The notes beneath the pieces were generated by a model. The model saw only the letters and a program-made list of their open reading frames with translations, was not told where the DNA came from and did no database searches. This document shows, in pieces, positions 38,041 through 49,624 of a stretch of DNA of 64,000 nucleotides (positions are counted from its first letter, which is position 1; every line of letters starts with the position of its first letter). The DNA comes from Turbatrix aceti (taxonomy: Eukaryota > Nematoda > Chromadorea > Rhabditida > Panagrolaimidae), in assembly GCA_963969345.1 (NCBI GenBank), contig OZ017768.1, forward strand, positions 9,402,193 through 9,466,192. Reading direction: 5' to 3'. Position numbers and translations under genes: made by a program.

Positions 38041-40313
38041 TCAGCTCAAATCCGATTCAGAGATCTTTAGTTGTTTCCTACGACGGCGCACATCGTCACC
38101 GATGATGCCAAGGTTTTCACAGGATGAATCCAGGTAGGTATGTTCCATTTTTCCACCGGAAACTTCGATTGGGGTAGTTGTCTAAAAACCAGGAATCAAA
38201 ATTATATATATTTTAATTTGAAAAAAGAAACTTACATGAGAAAACTTGGCCCACCAAACAGACAACCAAACGCAGAACGAAGTTCCAACGGCAAGGAAGA
38301 GAATCCAAATTGAAATTACGGTCACGTGAACGGATGGAAGCTGGCGACGACCAAATTTCACGCAAACCGCAGCTTCAAGGGCTGTAACGGCACAAAAAAT
38401 CCACGCCTGCATACCGAGTCTCTTGACTTTGGGGTCGGTGACAAAGAGGTAGTACTGCCGGATTGTTGGGGATGATATTAGACCGATCAGGATAATTCGC
38501 CAGAAAACAACGGGATGGGAAGTGTCGATAGAAAATACGTGTTTGAGGAAAAATGTGTTTAGTTCGGAGATCTGAATAAAAAAATGTAAGCTTCAAATAT
38601 GAAAAAAAAAAGAAAATTTGGACCTCAAAAAATATGATTTTTTTGATTTCAAAGTAAAAAAAATAAATTTGAAAAAAACAGTTTTAGGCCAAAATTGACT
38701 TTTTCCCAGCAATTGCAAAATTTTCCCTTCAAAACCAAAAAAAAACTCACCAGCCAAATCATGATAAAAATATAAATGGCACCAATGCGTTTCATAGATT
38801 TGCTCGTCAACCAGTCAACCTTGGTCCAACTTTCGGGTGTGAATTGCAACACAGCGCGCTTCAGTTTGCCACGAGTTGTCCGAATATTCCTAAACGTTCT
38901 TTGTTTACAAAAAAACAACCTCAAAAATTGAAAAAAAAAACTCACTTGACACTTTCCCAATGAAAATTTCTCATTTCCAAAATTTTGCACAAAAATTGTC
39001 CAAAAACGATACCGAGACCGTTGCAGAGGAGGATGTCAAGCAGAATGGCATCCCACCAGCATTCTTGAAAATTGGGCAACAAGTGAGCAAAGACGATCTC
39101 GGTGATCTCCCAGCTGATGCTGATGTACCAGCAGATGATGGTGTGACGGATGAGGAGAGCCTTCATGGCCCAGCCGAGGAAATGACCAACTGCGAAGATG
39201 TCCATGTGACTCCAGACGCGTTCAACTGTGATGTCTGAGCAGTTGATGGCATATTCCTGAAAATAAAAACAATCGTAAAAGAGACCAAAATGAAGAATAC
39301 TGTCATTTTGAACGTAAAAAGTATCGTAAAAGAAGTTTCTGTGCATGAAAGATCGTAACTTCAGTATCAGTACCCCAAAGTAATATCTTTACAACTTTTT
39401 TGAACGTCAGAAGAAACAAAAAGACCGTTACCTAAAAAACAGCCGACTCCTAAAGCGAATTCCGATATAACGTAAAAAATATCGTAAACAACATCATAAT
39501 GCAGAAAACATTACTTTTGAAGGTAGAAAGTACCGTAAAAGAAAAAAAATCATAACTGAACATCAGTGAACCAAAAGTAACATTTCTACAACTTTTCTGC
39601 CCCTCGAAGTAACAAAAAAAACCGTTACCCAAAAAATACCCTAAAATGCGTCTTTTCTATCCTGTCTACCGACAAATTAATCCAAAAAATCAAACCAACC
39701 TTCTCGGTAAGCTTATCAGCACCCAATCCAACAGGATCAAGCCAGGTAAGCACACTCTTGATATCGTTGTACGTTTGAAAGAGTGTAAATTGCAAAATGA
39801 GAGCATACAAAACGCTGAGACCAAAGACGACACGCCAGATGATGGGATGAGGGCGGATAAAAGGACCGTTTGGAAAGACGAGAATTCCAACGACGATAAA
39901 GAGCGTAGACATTGCCTGTAGGCCTCGATAGACGTTGGCATGGGTATCTTCTTCATCTCTGGAAAAATATCTTATAAATTTGTTCTTTAGAGAAAAAATA
40001 AAAACTGACGTAAAAAATACTTTATAAATCAAAAAGGCAACGAGAAGTGCGAGTAGGGAAACGGTATGGGGCTTGTAGAGTGCCTCAAGCGTGATATCGT
40101 TTACGACCTTCTCGTTGACGTATCGATAATGTAGCCTTTCGAGTTCGGTTCGTGAGCGATACTTTTTGCTCCGGTGATCGGTACTGAAAAGTGGAAAACC
40201 TCAAAAAATTTAAATAAATCGTAAAAAAATACATACTCTTCGTACTCGGGCCCAACATCCTCATCGGTGATCCGAGCTTTTTGTGGCGAACTTGTAGTAT
40301 CAGATGCATCCAT
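38041..40313 (-). CDS. PTDSS: Phosphatidylserine synthase
   Basis: Seven exons: 40237-40313, 40010-40183, 39700-39958, 38946-39256, 38751-38889, 38236-38571 and 38041-38181, 478 residues. It is a multi-pass ER membrane enzyme that exchanges the head group of phosphatidylcholine or phosphatidylethanolamine for serine. The core matches metazoan PSS1 closely: [58 protein letters not shown] sequence, [17 protein letters not shown] and [16 protein letters not shown]. Histidine and acidic residues of these loops are present. The N-terminus is cytosolic and acidic and the C-terminus ends in a basic/serine tail ([18 protein letters not shown]). The 51-nt intron after exon 2 uses the donor AC|gtcagt; reading through it stays open but inserts residues absent from the family. 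Confidence 0.9.
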
Positions 40314-40622
40314 AAATTCTTCCAAAGAAAAGAGAAATGGCACGAAAAGACGTGTAATATGGCAGACGCAAAAAAAGAGAGAGAAAGTACGAAAGAACTT
40401 TGTTTCTCTGATGAATAAGAATGTTTTCGACTTAAAAAAGTTTCGCTGTAAGAACCCTGGCTAGCTGCATGCAAAGTGTTCCCTGCGATGCGAGAGCTTG
40501 AGTTTTTGATGACAAAAACTTTGTATTCTTTACTTCGTGCTTATTTTCTTTCGCCTCCTCATTTTTTTGACGGTCATTTTGTATCGTTACTTATTTTCTT
40601 TTAGCCAGGTCATCCATCCATC
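40314..40622. promoter_or_regulatory. Divergent promoter region of PTDSS and PSMA6
   Basis: Only 309 bp separate the two start codons, which point away from each other. The region must hold both promoters. No TATA box is evident. TTTTAGCCAG lies just upstream of the PSMA6 ATG and could act as a splice acceptor for a leader exon. Confidence 0.5.
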
Positions 40623-41923
40623 ATGTCTCGCGGCAGCAGTGCAGGCTTTGATCGTCACATTACGATCTTCTCTCCCGAAGGACGCGTTTACCAAGTCGGT
40701 AGGTGTACTTTTTTTTCTAATGAAAAGCCTGTGCTCCTCAATTCACTGTTTTTTTCAGAGTATGCCTTCAAAGCCGTCAACTCTGCCAACATCACGGCCG
40801 TCGGCGTCAAGGGTAAGGAATCAGCTGTCATTGCCGTCCAGAAGCGTGTTCCTGTGAGTTTAGGCTTATTTTTTGATTTTCAAAGTGAAGAACATTACTT
40901 TTTTTAGGACAGATTGGTGGTCGCTGATTCCGTTACCAGCATCTACAACCTGACTCCCACTGTGGGATGTGCGATGATTGGAATGATTCGTGGGTTTTTT
41001 TAATGGTTTTTGGAACGAAAAAGACGATTTTGAGGAGAAACGCGTTTTTACGTTCAAATTTTAAAATCCATTTTGTTTGGCCACTTTTACGTGTGAAAAC
41101 GATTTTCTAAATCTTAAAAAATGTAAGAAGTATTTTTATGACACAGTTGACGTACTTTTTGTAAAAATACGGTTACAAACCAAAAAATACGATTGTTTTT
41201 ATTACTTGTTACTTTTCGCTTCAAAACATGCACAAAATGTTACTTCAGGCGTTTTGTTTTGCGAGTAACGTTCTGAATTTGTTACTTTGCTGTACTGTAG
41301 TTTTATTTATACGATTTTTTTATTTACTTTCAGGGTTTTTTTACTCGTTTTTGATCCTTTTCTTTAAAAAACGATTTTTCAGCCGACTGTCGTTTCCAAG
41401 TTCGTCGCGCAATCAACGAAGGCGTCGAGTACAAATCCCGTAACGGCTACGACATGTCGGTCGAGCAACTGTCTCGTCGCATGGCTGATCTGAACCAATT
41501 CTACACTCAAAATGCCGAATTTCGTCCCCTGGGCGCTGCCATGCTCATGATCTCGTACGACGTCGAGGATGGAGCTCAGATCTACCGCGTCGATCCTGCT
41601 GGCTACTATCGGTGAGTTTTTGACCCAAATTTTTTTTGGTGAAATTTTTTTCTTATTTTTTTAGCGGCATGAAGGGCGTCGCCGTCGGTGTCAAGCAGCA
41701 GTCAGCGACTTCCTTCCTCGAAAAGCGTTTCAAGAAACGCACCGACTACAATACCGAAGAAACGATTGAACTCGCCCTGGAATGCCTCCAGACAGCGCTC
41801 AACGGCGATCTCAAGTCTCAGGACGTCGAGGTCATCGTTGTCAGCAGTGACAATCCCCTTGTTCGCAAGCTCACATTTGACGAGATCGACGGTCACCTCA
41901 ACGCCATCGCCGAGCGGGATTGA
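40623..41923 (+). CDS. PSMA6: 20S proteasome subunit alpha type-6
   Basis: Five exons, 40623-40698, 40759-40853, 40908-40989, 41383-41611 and 41665-41923, encode 246 residues, the same length as the human protein. It is a structural alpha-ring subunit of the 20S proteasome. The N-terminus [20 protein letters not shown] and the YQVEYAFKAV gate motif are nearly identical to the family, as are [33 protein letters not shown] and the C-terminal [13 protein letters not shown]. The alpha-subunit signature spans the first intron. Intron 3 (393 nt) is larger than the others (53-60 nt). Confidence 0.95.
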
Positions 41924-42776
41924 TTCAACATTGTTCGAAGATATCCAAGGACGACGGTGACCGGTTTCGTGTTGTCCTGTGATTTTTTTCTGGGGATAAT
42001 TTAATTTTTTTCGTGTGTGTAAGCGTTGCATAAATAATTGTTATTGATCGATTGGAAACAAATTTTTTTTACGTTTTTTAAATTTGTTTAGTTCCAAAAA
42101 ATACAATGCGATAGTTTTTGTCAAAAGAAAGTCTTTTTTTCGGTGGTAAAAACGTTTTTTCGCTTCAGGAATTCGGGTCCCGAAGCGATTTTTTTCAAAA
42201 AACCGAAATTTTGATTTCATTTTTTTATTTTGTTTGTTTTATTCGAAAAAAAATTATTCTTGAACGAAAACGAACAAGAATAATTCAATTTGTTCGCGAA
42301 GAAACACCGCGAACGTTCGTTTATTACTTTGTATCCGATTCCTCCGGTTGGTCACAAAAATGGACACCCCGCTGGCCAAGCCAGCCTGTACCGAGAAAAC
42401 AAAGCGAAGCGGAGTGAATGAGTGGGAAAATCGCAAAAAAGGTATGGATTACCTTACTCTCAAAAATCCCCTCCTTTTGGCTGCAAAACAATCTGTTTTG
42501 ATTGCAGCTTGTTTGTCAATACGAAGGATGTAAGCTGTCGTCGTCGTCGGTGACTGTTTGAAGTTAAGTGTGTAGTGCTTGCGGTTGTGGTAACGGTGCT
42601 TGTTCACTCCCACTTGGCTGGTTGGTACGTAGGTAGCAGTGCAGTAGAGGTACTACGCAGCCTCAGCAGTTTACCTGTCTGCTGCTTATCCTGGTAGCGT
42701 GGATATTTGACATCCCACCGATTAACTTTTTTTTAAAACTTCGTTTAAACATTTTTAACTGCAGATTTTTTGTGGC
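41924..42776. other. Intergenic region and presumed M13 promoter
   Basis: AT-rich directly after PSMA6, then GC-richer from about 42530 to 42720 (CAGCCTCAGCAGTTTACC and nearby CTGTCTGCTGC words), which probably forms the promoter or 5' leader of the M13-like gene. TAACTGCAG lies 11 nt before its ATG and could be a splice acceptor. Confidence 0.4.
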
Positions 42777-45700
42777 ATGCCGTCGTCGACCCCCGAACCA
42801 GATCCAGATCCGGAAGAACAACCCGGAACGTCTTCTTCTTCTTCAAGTCCAGACGAAGAACCTTCGACCCAGAAATTCCAGTTCCCACCCCCTAAGGGCA
42901 TAGGCCATCCGAGGTACCACTACTACCTTCGACGGGCCCCCCAACGACCCCCACCTCCAACGACAACGACATCCCTCACCTCGCTGACCGCCCAGCTGGC
43001 ATCTCCGCAGGTGATTGTCGGTCGGGCCCCGCTACCAACGCTGCCAACGACCACGCCCCTCCCCAGAAGGCAGCCCTACCTTGTCTCCGCAATCGACAAT
43101 TTCAAATCTGACGAAACGATAAGTTCGTCGGTTATTCGGCACTTTCCACCCCCGCCACTCCCCAAACGAGGAGAACTTTTTTTGGACATTGAAACAGAGA
43201 CTCTGGCTCATAAAAAGTCATCGTTTTCGTCTGAAAACGATGTAATGGGGCAACAGTCTCCGACGTCGATCTGCCAGACGCCAGGCTTCAGGATCAATCG
43301 AAAATGGTGCCAGGCCGGATGCTGCTTGCTGCTTGTTTTTTTGATATTGCTTGTCATTTGGCCAATTTTTCTTCATGATTGGACGTTTTTGCCGTTTGAT
43401 AGAACGCCTCCGATTTGCGCTAACAAGTCATGTATCAGATTGGGTTTGTTGACGACTTTTTTTGGTTTATATTTAATACGTGTAAAATTTTTCTTACAAA
43501 ATTATGTCGCAACGCGAGCTCATTTTCCCTCGCAATGCGCACGCGCGTCCCGGTCCCCCCGCGATTCCCACAATGGCGGGAGGTCCGCCCCTTCGCGCGC
43601 GTCGCCGTCTCTCCCAATTGTTGTTGTTGTTCCTTCATCTCTCCTCTCCAAGTTTTCTTCGCTCCCCTCAAATTAGGCCTACCTAATTTGACTTTTGTTG
43701 TTCTAAGTTTATTTGTTTGACGGGATAAACTTCGATCCCACTACACTCATCTCGGCTACCACGCGCATCGACGAGCTGTCTGCGCGCCCCAACCGTTCAA
43801 CCAGGATTACCGCCCCGGCGCGCTGAGGGCGACGCATCCGGTTAGGTCCTTTTCTCCTTTCCTTTTCTCTCCTTTTCCAGTGGCAGCGCCACAATTACGT
43901 ATAATATTTTTTTTACAAAATTACGAAAACAAATAAAATTTTTAGAAAACTAATTTTGTACTGTTTATATTTTTTTTACTTAAAATTTACAAAAAATTCG
44001 GAAGTTTTTTTCTATTTCTGTTTGTTTTTAAAAACTTGACGAAATTCGAAAAAACAATGTTAAAAATTTAAATTTTGATAGAAAACCTGAATTTTTTGTT
44101 TCAGCCACAACATTGGTAAACTCCATAGATGACACCGTCTCTCCCTGCACAGATTTCTATTCCCACGTCTGTGGTCGTATCTCGATGCTGTCAGACGTCT
44201 CGCAGACCATTCGTCGTGATCTCCATGAATCGCTGACTCGTAGGCAGTTTGCATCTGTTTATACCCTACTCCACCGGCTCTTACGTTATAAATTTCAGAC
44301 TACCTCACAAAGCCTCCGCCTTCGCCGACGCCTCTTTCTCTGCTCGCGGGCTCTCTTTTCAACCAGTGCCTCAACTCGACACCCACAATTTCGGAATCAT
44401 TTGCGTCTACCACGGTTACGTTCATCACAACGACCCTCGGATGCCGTCCATTTGCCGGAGCGTGTTTTTTGTCCAAAAAACCATGGGAATCAGCGGGACG
44501 AAATTTGGGATTTCTTCTCGGTGACCTAAATTTGCTGAGATACGATGGAGCCGCGGTTTTTGCAGTCAATGTTTCGGAGATTGTCATGCAGCCTCTGGAT
44601 GCTATCAGAAATCTCAGAATTGAGCCTGAGAGTGAATTTGAAGTATTGCTGGCAATCAAGACAGTTTCGTTCGTGAAACGTGTTTTGGGAAAATTTTTTA
44701 GTACTTTCGATGCTTCTATCGATGATTTGGCCCAATTTATTGTGGATTTGCATCAGGTTTGTTCTTTTTTTGAATGTAAAAAATTGGCGTTTTGTTATCA
44801 ATTTTTGTTTTTTGGCGTTCTGTTCCGAACATTTCTTTCTTTGGCATTGTGTTCCCAACACAATTAGAATTCTGTTCCCCATTTTTTTGTTTTTGGCATT
44901 GTGTCCCAAACCCTATTAGCATTCTGTTCGCAATTTTTTTGTTGGCATTGTGTCCTGAACCTTTTCTATTTTTTCTTGGCGTTCAGTCCTCAACAAAACG
45001 TTTAGGCCACAACACCGCAGTCCACTCGTCTAAACGTCTTCACCCCAGCACAATTAATTCTACAGTACCCCCAGGTAAACTGGACTTCTCTCCTACCACA
45101 CCCCCCTCCAGCAACAATTCTCGTCGACGACAGCTACGTGGCCACACTGATACATCTCTTCACTCTTACTCCCATCTCCACGATCTACGACTACCTGGCT
45201 CTGGCTGCGGTGCTGAAGCTTCGAAGGGCCTTTGACGGCTTATCGACATCCCAAGACTGCGTTGCCCACGTCGCTCGACTGCCACCCGTCATCCAGGCCT
45301 TTACCGAGGTCATTGAGCCGACGCGAAACCTGCGACATGTGCTGAATGATTTTATTGGATTCTACGAAAGGTCGAAACGGATGGAAAATAATTTGACCCT
45401 TGAATTAATCCAGAATAGTGTGGAGGAAGACTTTAAAGACAATTTCACGCTGAAGAGTGATTATATGTCAAGTTACCTTTCGGTAGCGTCGAAGACGATG
45501 CTTGAACCCGGTTCACTGGATGGCATTTTATTTCCACCGGCTTCCAAATACTCGGTTGGTTTTCCGCTCATAGCATTTCACACATCTCTCTTCGCCATGC
45601 CGATGCCCTTCATTCCCTGGGCTTCGGTACACGGCACACTCGGCTTGATACTGTATTCCCAGATTGTTGCTTCTACCACCGGTGAAACATGTTTTCCCAC

Positions 45701-46073
45701 TCTTTTTCCGGATGCTGAGTTCTCTGAAGCAGCTTGCTTCAAAGTTCTGAATCTCACAAAATCAGGCTACGAAAAATGGATGGTGGATTCAAAAAATCGG
45801 AGTGACAACCGGCTGCCATGCATGGATGAATACGACGAATTTCAGCTTATTTTTCTTCACTTTGCGAGATTTACCTGTCGTTACGATGCCCATGAAGGGT
45901 ATCGCAGTGCGTGAGTTTTTTTTTTGCGGAATTACACGTGCTTCTGGCTACTTGCATTATATCTTTTTTTATAATAAATTTAAAATTTCAGGATAAATAC
46001 CGCAGTTGGTCTGTTTAACGAATTTCAAACACATTTTCATTGTTCACGGGATACAGTAAAAAATAAGACTTGA
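42777..46073 (+). CDS. M13/neprilysin-like membrane protein, active site lost
   Basis: Five exons, 42777-43443, 44105-44239, 44299-44756, 45006-45910 and 45992-46073, encode 748 residues. Residues 1 to about 180 are a Pro/Ser-rich cytosolic region. One membrane segment (CCLLLVFLILLVIWPIFL) makes it type II. The ectodomain starts with the M13 pattern C-x4-C ... SPCTDFYSHVCG. Later M13 landmarks are VNWTSLL, the Y-L-A stretch after ILVDDSYVATL, GILFPPA and the C-terminal EFQLIFLHFARFTC and AINTAVGLFNEF. At the catalytic helix GTLGLILYSQIVAS aligns with GGIGMVIGHEITHG of neprilysin, so His, Glu and His become Ser, Gln and Ala (residues about 637-641). The ENIADxGG segment is also missing. It is expected to be catalytically inactive. 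All splice phases agree and no stop interrupts the frame. Confidence 0.75.
43500..43905. other. GC-rich island inside M13-like intron 1
   Basis: Intron 1 (43444-44104) contains about 400 bp rich in GCGCGC and CCCGG words, unlike the T-rich introns elsewhere. Words such as TTGTTGTTGTTGTTCC and TCTCCTTTCCTTTTCTCTCC border it. ACTTCGATCCC at about 43730 faintly resembles a Pol III B box but I see no cloverleaf. It could be a retroposed sequence or an alternative exon; I cannot tell. Confidence 0.4.
44815..44995. repeat. Degenerate 58-bp tandem repeat in M13-like intron 3
   Basis: About three to four imperfect copies of TTTGGCATTGTGTCCCAA plus CATTCTGTTCCC-like sequence separated by T-runs make up most of intron 3. 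Confidence 0.6.
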
Positions 46074-46802
46074 ACCGACGACTGGGATGCCGTAATGCAT
46101 TTTGTTTTATCTTTCAAAAAAAGTAGCCATATTTTCACAAATGAAATAAATATTAAAAAAAAAACAAATAAATGAAATAAAATATTATCAATAAATACAA
46201 GCCAAAAAAATTTTTCTTCCAGTCTTTATTAACAATTTTTTTTAAAATAAATAACAAAAGTTTTCAACACAACGGCGAGAGTTTTCGTGATAAAGTGTTA
46301 ACAAAATGTTAGCCTTGTAAGATATGTATGTATGTATGTCAGTGCTACACCTGCACTAGCATTTGATCTTCAACTTTGTATGCGCGCAGCTATGCCTTGT
46401 TGTAGCAAGGCTTTGTATGAGTGCGTTCAGTTGTGATACTTTGCTTCAGCAACGTTGCCCAACTTCTCTGCGATTCCGTTTCCGAAATTGGTTAACTTCT
46501 CTCTCACGGTGCGGGGAGCTTTCTGGTGGCTGTTTAAGCTTCTCAAAAAGAAAGGTTGTAGCAAGAAAGAATATGCAATCAGCAATGTCTTTCGGATCAG
46601 ACTGAAAAGTTTACAAATGACAGCGCTACCTTCATATCACTGTTTTCCTTTTTTTTCTGACTCACAATCAAAACCAAAATAAAATTGTAAACTTTCAATA
46701 AAAAAATAAAAAAGTGTGTTTGAAAAGTTCAGTGTAGCAAAATTCTTACTATTGTAAGTAACTTGTAATTGAAACCGTTAAACTCAAAAGTATATAAAAA
46801 AA
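46074..46802. other. Intergenic region, no gene seen
   Basis: Repeated AAATGAAATAAAAT motifs (about 46130-46200), a GTAT microsatellite (46323-46338) and AT-rich sequence. No convincing coding exon. Confidence 0.45.
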
Positions 46803-48294
46803 ATGACTGCTAACGACTCCGTACAATTTACTACCGATTGCTGGTCAAATGTTGATGAGAAAACCAAAATGGTGTGTTTTGTTAATGGGTTAAATATAAT
46901 TCCTTTAAATTACTTTTTTTTTTATAATACTTTTAACTGAATGTAAAAAAATTATTTGGCTTTTTTACAGTTGGTTTGAACAAGAATTTGTGAATAACTT
47001 TGGTAAAAATACAATGCTATGTAAAATAAATGAAACAAAACAAAAATGTTTTTTCAAAAAGTAGGCAGATGCAGGCCTGGCCCTGCTTTGGCCTGAAAAT
47101 TTAGGACGGCCGCAAGCCTGATTTTGATGCCGGTTTTATGCCTTGGAAACAAAAAGACAGGAACAGGGGAAATGAAATACCGGTGATACAAAAATCAAAA
47201 CTCGTTGCAGCATGTTCGTGAACAATTTCGTAATGCATTACACGATTACGCAGGAACAGCAACGCTTTCGTTTGCAATTGTTGGATTTATTTCTGTAGTT
47301 TTATATATCGCTACAGTTGTCTATGCCCTGGTAAAAAATATTGGTAGCAAAAAGGTGCATGTGTTAGTCCTTAGCAGAGCCTTTGCAGACGCAATAACTT
47401 GTCTGGCACTTTTGCTAAACTCTTGTAATATTTTGTACTTTGAAAAAATATAGTAAGTCATTTATTAAAAAAAACATTATTAAAGAATAGTATGTGTTTA
47501 CATACCTTGTATATTTCAGCAATGTGCTAATGAATATGTCGGAAGCTTTTATAGCTGCGTCGTTTCTGGCATCTGCAACTTCAAATGGATTTCAGTGTTA
47601 TATAAATGGATGTTGCAGTCGCAAATCCATTTTATTATCAAACGACATACACAATGGAAAAGTGCATCAGCATTGTTCTAATTATTTTTGGGACATTTGT
47701 TTTCACGGTATTTATGAGCATATTAGAATATGGATCCCTAAACATTGAAACCGTCCACAAATGGACTAATTGCAGATTAGAAACCTGCACGAGACTTATA
47801 AATCAACTACAAGCTTATATGCTGCTATTGGTTTATATTTCTTCAACTTTATTCAGCGTGAAAACAGGTTTGTTGTTTTTTGAACAATTACGAATTTTCC
47901 CCTTCTGCGAATAATTTTTTTCGAATGTTTTACAAATAATTTTTTTATTAAAATAATTATAGGCCTTAACGGGTGGAAGGCCCAACAATCTGTTCGGGCA
48001 CTTGACAGTTCGGCGGGATCTCGACGACCATTAATGGTATGGAAGTTGGCTATCGGCATGGGAACTTCTTCCCTTGCCAACTTCATTTACCTCGCTTGGA
48101 TGGTTTATGCCTTCGTATTTACCTCTTCCTGCGATATGGTATTGGACTCACCGACAAGAATAATATTTCTGGCAATTGTTCGAATTATAATCATAATTCG
48201 AATAATAACAGATGTTATTTTTGTATTTTTAACTGATCTCAGAATTCACCAATCGTTACAAGAATTTTTTGGGTTTCTCTCTGGGGGTGAATAG
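46803..48294 (+). pseudogene. 7TM receptor-like gene with a frameshift
   Basis: Probable exons 46803-46871, 47211-47452, 47520-47867 and 47963-48294 have matching splice phases. The first gives a short extracellular N-terminus. Hydrophobic segments follow at the start of exon 2 (TLSFAIVGFISVVLYIATVVYAL), later in exon 2, in exon 3 (SEAFIAASFLA; ISIVLIIFGTFVFTVF; LLLVYISSTLF) and in exon 4 (two more), about seven in all, with the VAVANPFYYQ sequence expected after TM3 of a serpentine receptor. The frame is broken near 47604: before it the frame reads FQCYIN, after it DVAVANP in the +1 frame, which needs one base lost. It is either a pseudogene or a sequence error. The 3' half is duplicated at 51297-51880. 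Confidence 0.55.
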
Positions 48295-48425
48295 CAATGA
48301 TACGTGTACGAAATATTGTATTTATTGTATATAGCAAATAAATGAAATAAAACAGACTTTTATTGTGCTGTATTAATAAAAATCGATACTACATTTGTAT
48401 TTGCATCGAATTTCATTAAATTTCA

Positions 48426-48748
48426 TTAACAACAAATTGGGCTACATTTATTGGCAAGACATCCAGGCGCATCATTATATTGACGTTTTTTAATTTTGTG
48501 AACATCTAAAAAAATTAATTTTCAAAAATATTGAAATTCGACAAAAACTTACCGACGGTGTCAACAGATTTTTCCTGTTTGACAGTGCCGATACGGAAAC
48601 GGGGATTAATGTCGAGTTGTCCTTCTTCTTTGACGGTGTCACTCGGAGGCGAAGCATCGAGGTCGAAATCCAAATTGGCCTGACAAACGATTGTCGTGCA
48701 GCCAAAGACTAGAATTCCAACCAAAAGGTGCTTAGTTGAGACGGTCAT
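48426..48748 (-). CDS. Secreted Cys-rich prepropeptide, copy 1
   Basis: Exons 48553-48748 and 48426-48505 with a 47-nt intron encode 91 residues. Residues 1 to about 24 are a signal peptide (LLVGILVFGCTTIVCQA), then an acidic propeptide follows, a Lys-Lys-Arg cleavage site (end at about residue 73), and a mature peptide of 18 residues that begins with Gln (possible pyroglutamate). Its cysteines are C-x4-C-x3-C-C, enough for two disulfides, and D-A-P-G precedes the first. The layout is that of secreted toxin-like, antimicrobial or neuropeptide precursors; no activity can be assigned. The mature part differs strongly from the copy at 50082 although the prepro part is identical. Confidence 0.75.
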
Positions 48749-48954
48749 GACAAAGCAATTGAACGGACAAGGTGTTGTACCTGAAGCTTAACATTACAGT
48801 GCGGTAGGAATCAGACATTAAAAAAATCGAATGAAAGGTGTAAGGGTGGCAGACGTTGTCTTTTTTAAAAAACAAAACATAGGGCTTATTTAAAATAAGA
48901 AGCAAATTTTTGACATGTTTAACGGTTTTTTTCAACTTTTTTTCTCATTTTGAC

Positions 48955-49165
48955 TTTTATTGTCGGGTTCTCAAACCCGAAATTTGGAAAACCCGACCCG
49001 AACCCGAAACCGAACCCGAAATTTTCGGGTAACCCGACCCGAAACCCGGGATTTTCGGGTCGGGTTCGGGTTCGGGTCGGGTTACCCGAAAATTTCGGGT
49101 TCGGTTTCGGGTTCGGGTCGGGTTACCCGAAAAATTTCCGAACCCGACAACACTGCTTATTTTTA
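48955..49165. mobile_element. CGGGT-rich palindromic MITE-like element, copy A
   Basis: Almost wholly built of CGGGTTCGGGT, ACCCGACCCG and TTTCGGGTAACCCG words arranged as nested inverted repeats, ending CCGACAACACTG. The mirror arm of the surrounding inverted repeat lacks it, so it is an insertion. The CAGTGTTG end (reverse complement) resembles hAT termini. Confidence 0.65.
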
Positions 49166-49226
49166 TGTCGACGCAGAAACCTCAGCGGCGATAGTATGCG
49201 ATGCGAGTTCCGGATCCTATTTATAA

Positions 49227-49440
49227 GGAGTACGTCAAGGTGACACGCTGCAGCCGTTCATCATCATCCTTGTACTGAAGGCTGAAGAACTGCAAGGAAA
49301 AGGCGTCTTCATCAACGGGAGCGTCACTCTGCACGGCGAAGTCATCCCCAATGAGCAAAGACGTGAACAACTCTCTGGTAGCGAACTGAAAAGAATACGA
49401 AGTGCAATATTTCGTACGAATGTGTGGAATAAATTGTAAT
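49227..49440 (+). pseudogene. Non-LTR reverse transcriptase fragment, copy A-left
   Basis: Read on the + strand, GVRQGDTLQPFIIILVLKAE is the RT palm motif (family form GVRQGDxLSPFLF) followed by KGVFING. The expected YADD box is deleted, and the upstream PIYK stretch is out of frame by one base, so it is dead. It lies divergently upstream of the minus-strand peptide gene. Confidence 0.65.
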
Positions 49441-49624
49441 AACGACACGAAACATTTATTTTTTGATTTTGGGACTGTGCATTCACATTCAAATATAAAT
49501 ATTTATCGCTGTATAATAAGCCACTTTTAATTTATTTTTGTCATAGAAATCTTTTTCGAGAGAAGAAAAAATAAATGTTTCGTGTCGTTGTTACAATTTA
49601 TTCCACACATTCGTACGAAATATT

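Noticed and set aside
39959..40009. Reading PTDSS through the second intron as coding
   Set aside because: The frame is open, but it adds residues absent from all PSS proteins I know; splicing AC|gtcagt to cag|A restores the family sequence and phase.
43720..43745. B-box-like ACTTCGATCCC as a tRNA or Pol III gene
   Set aside because: No matching A box at proper distance and no cloverleaf stems found by eye.
49221..49448. Minus-strand frame ending in a plausible acidic sequence, with an upstream TTTTCAG acceptor
   Set aside because: The opposite strand encodes the GVRQGDT reverse-transcriptase motif, which explains the sequence; the minus frame is its antisense.
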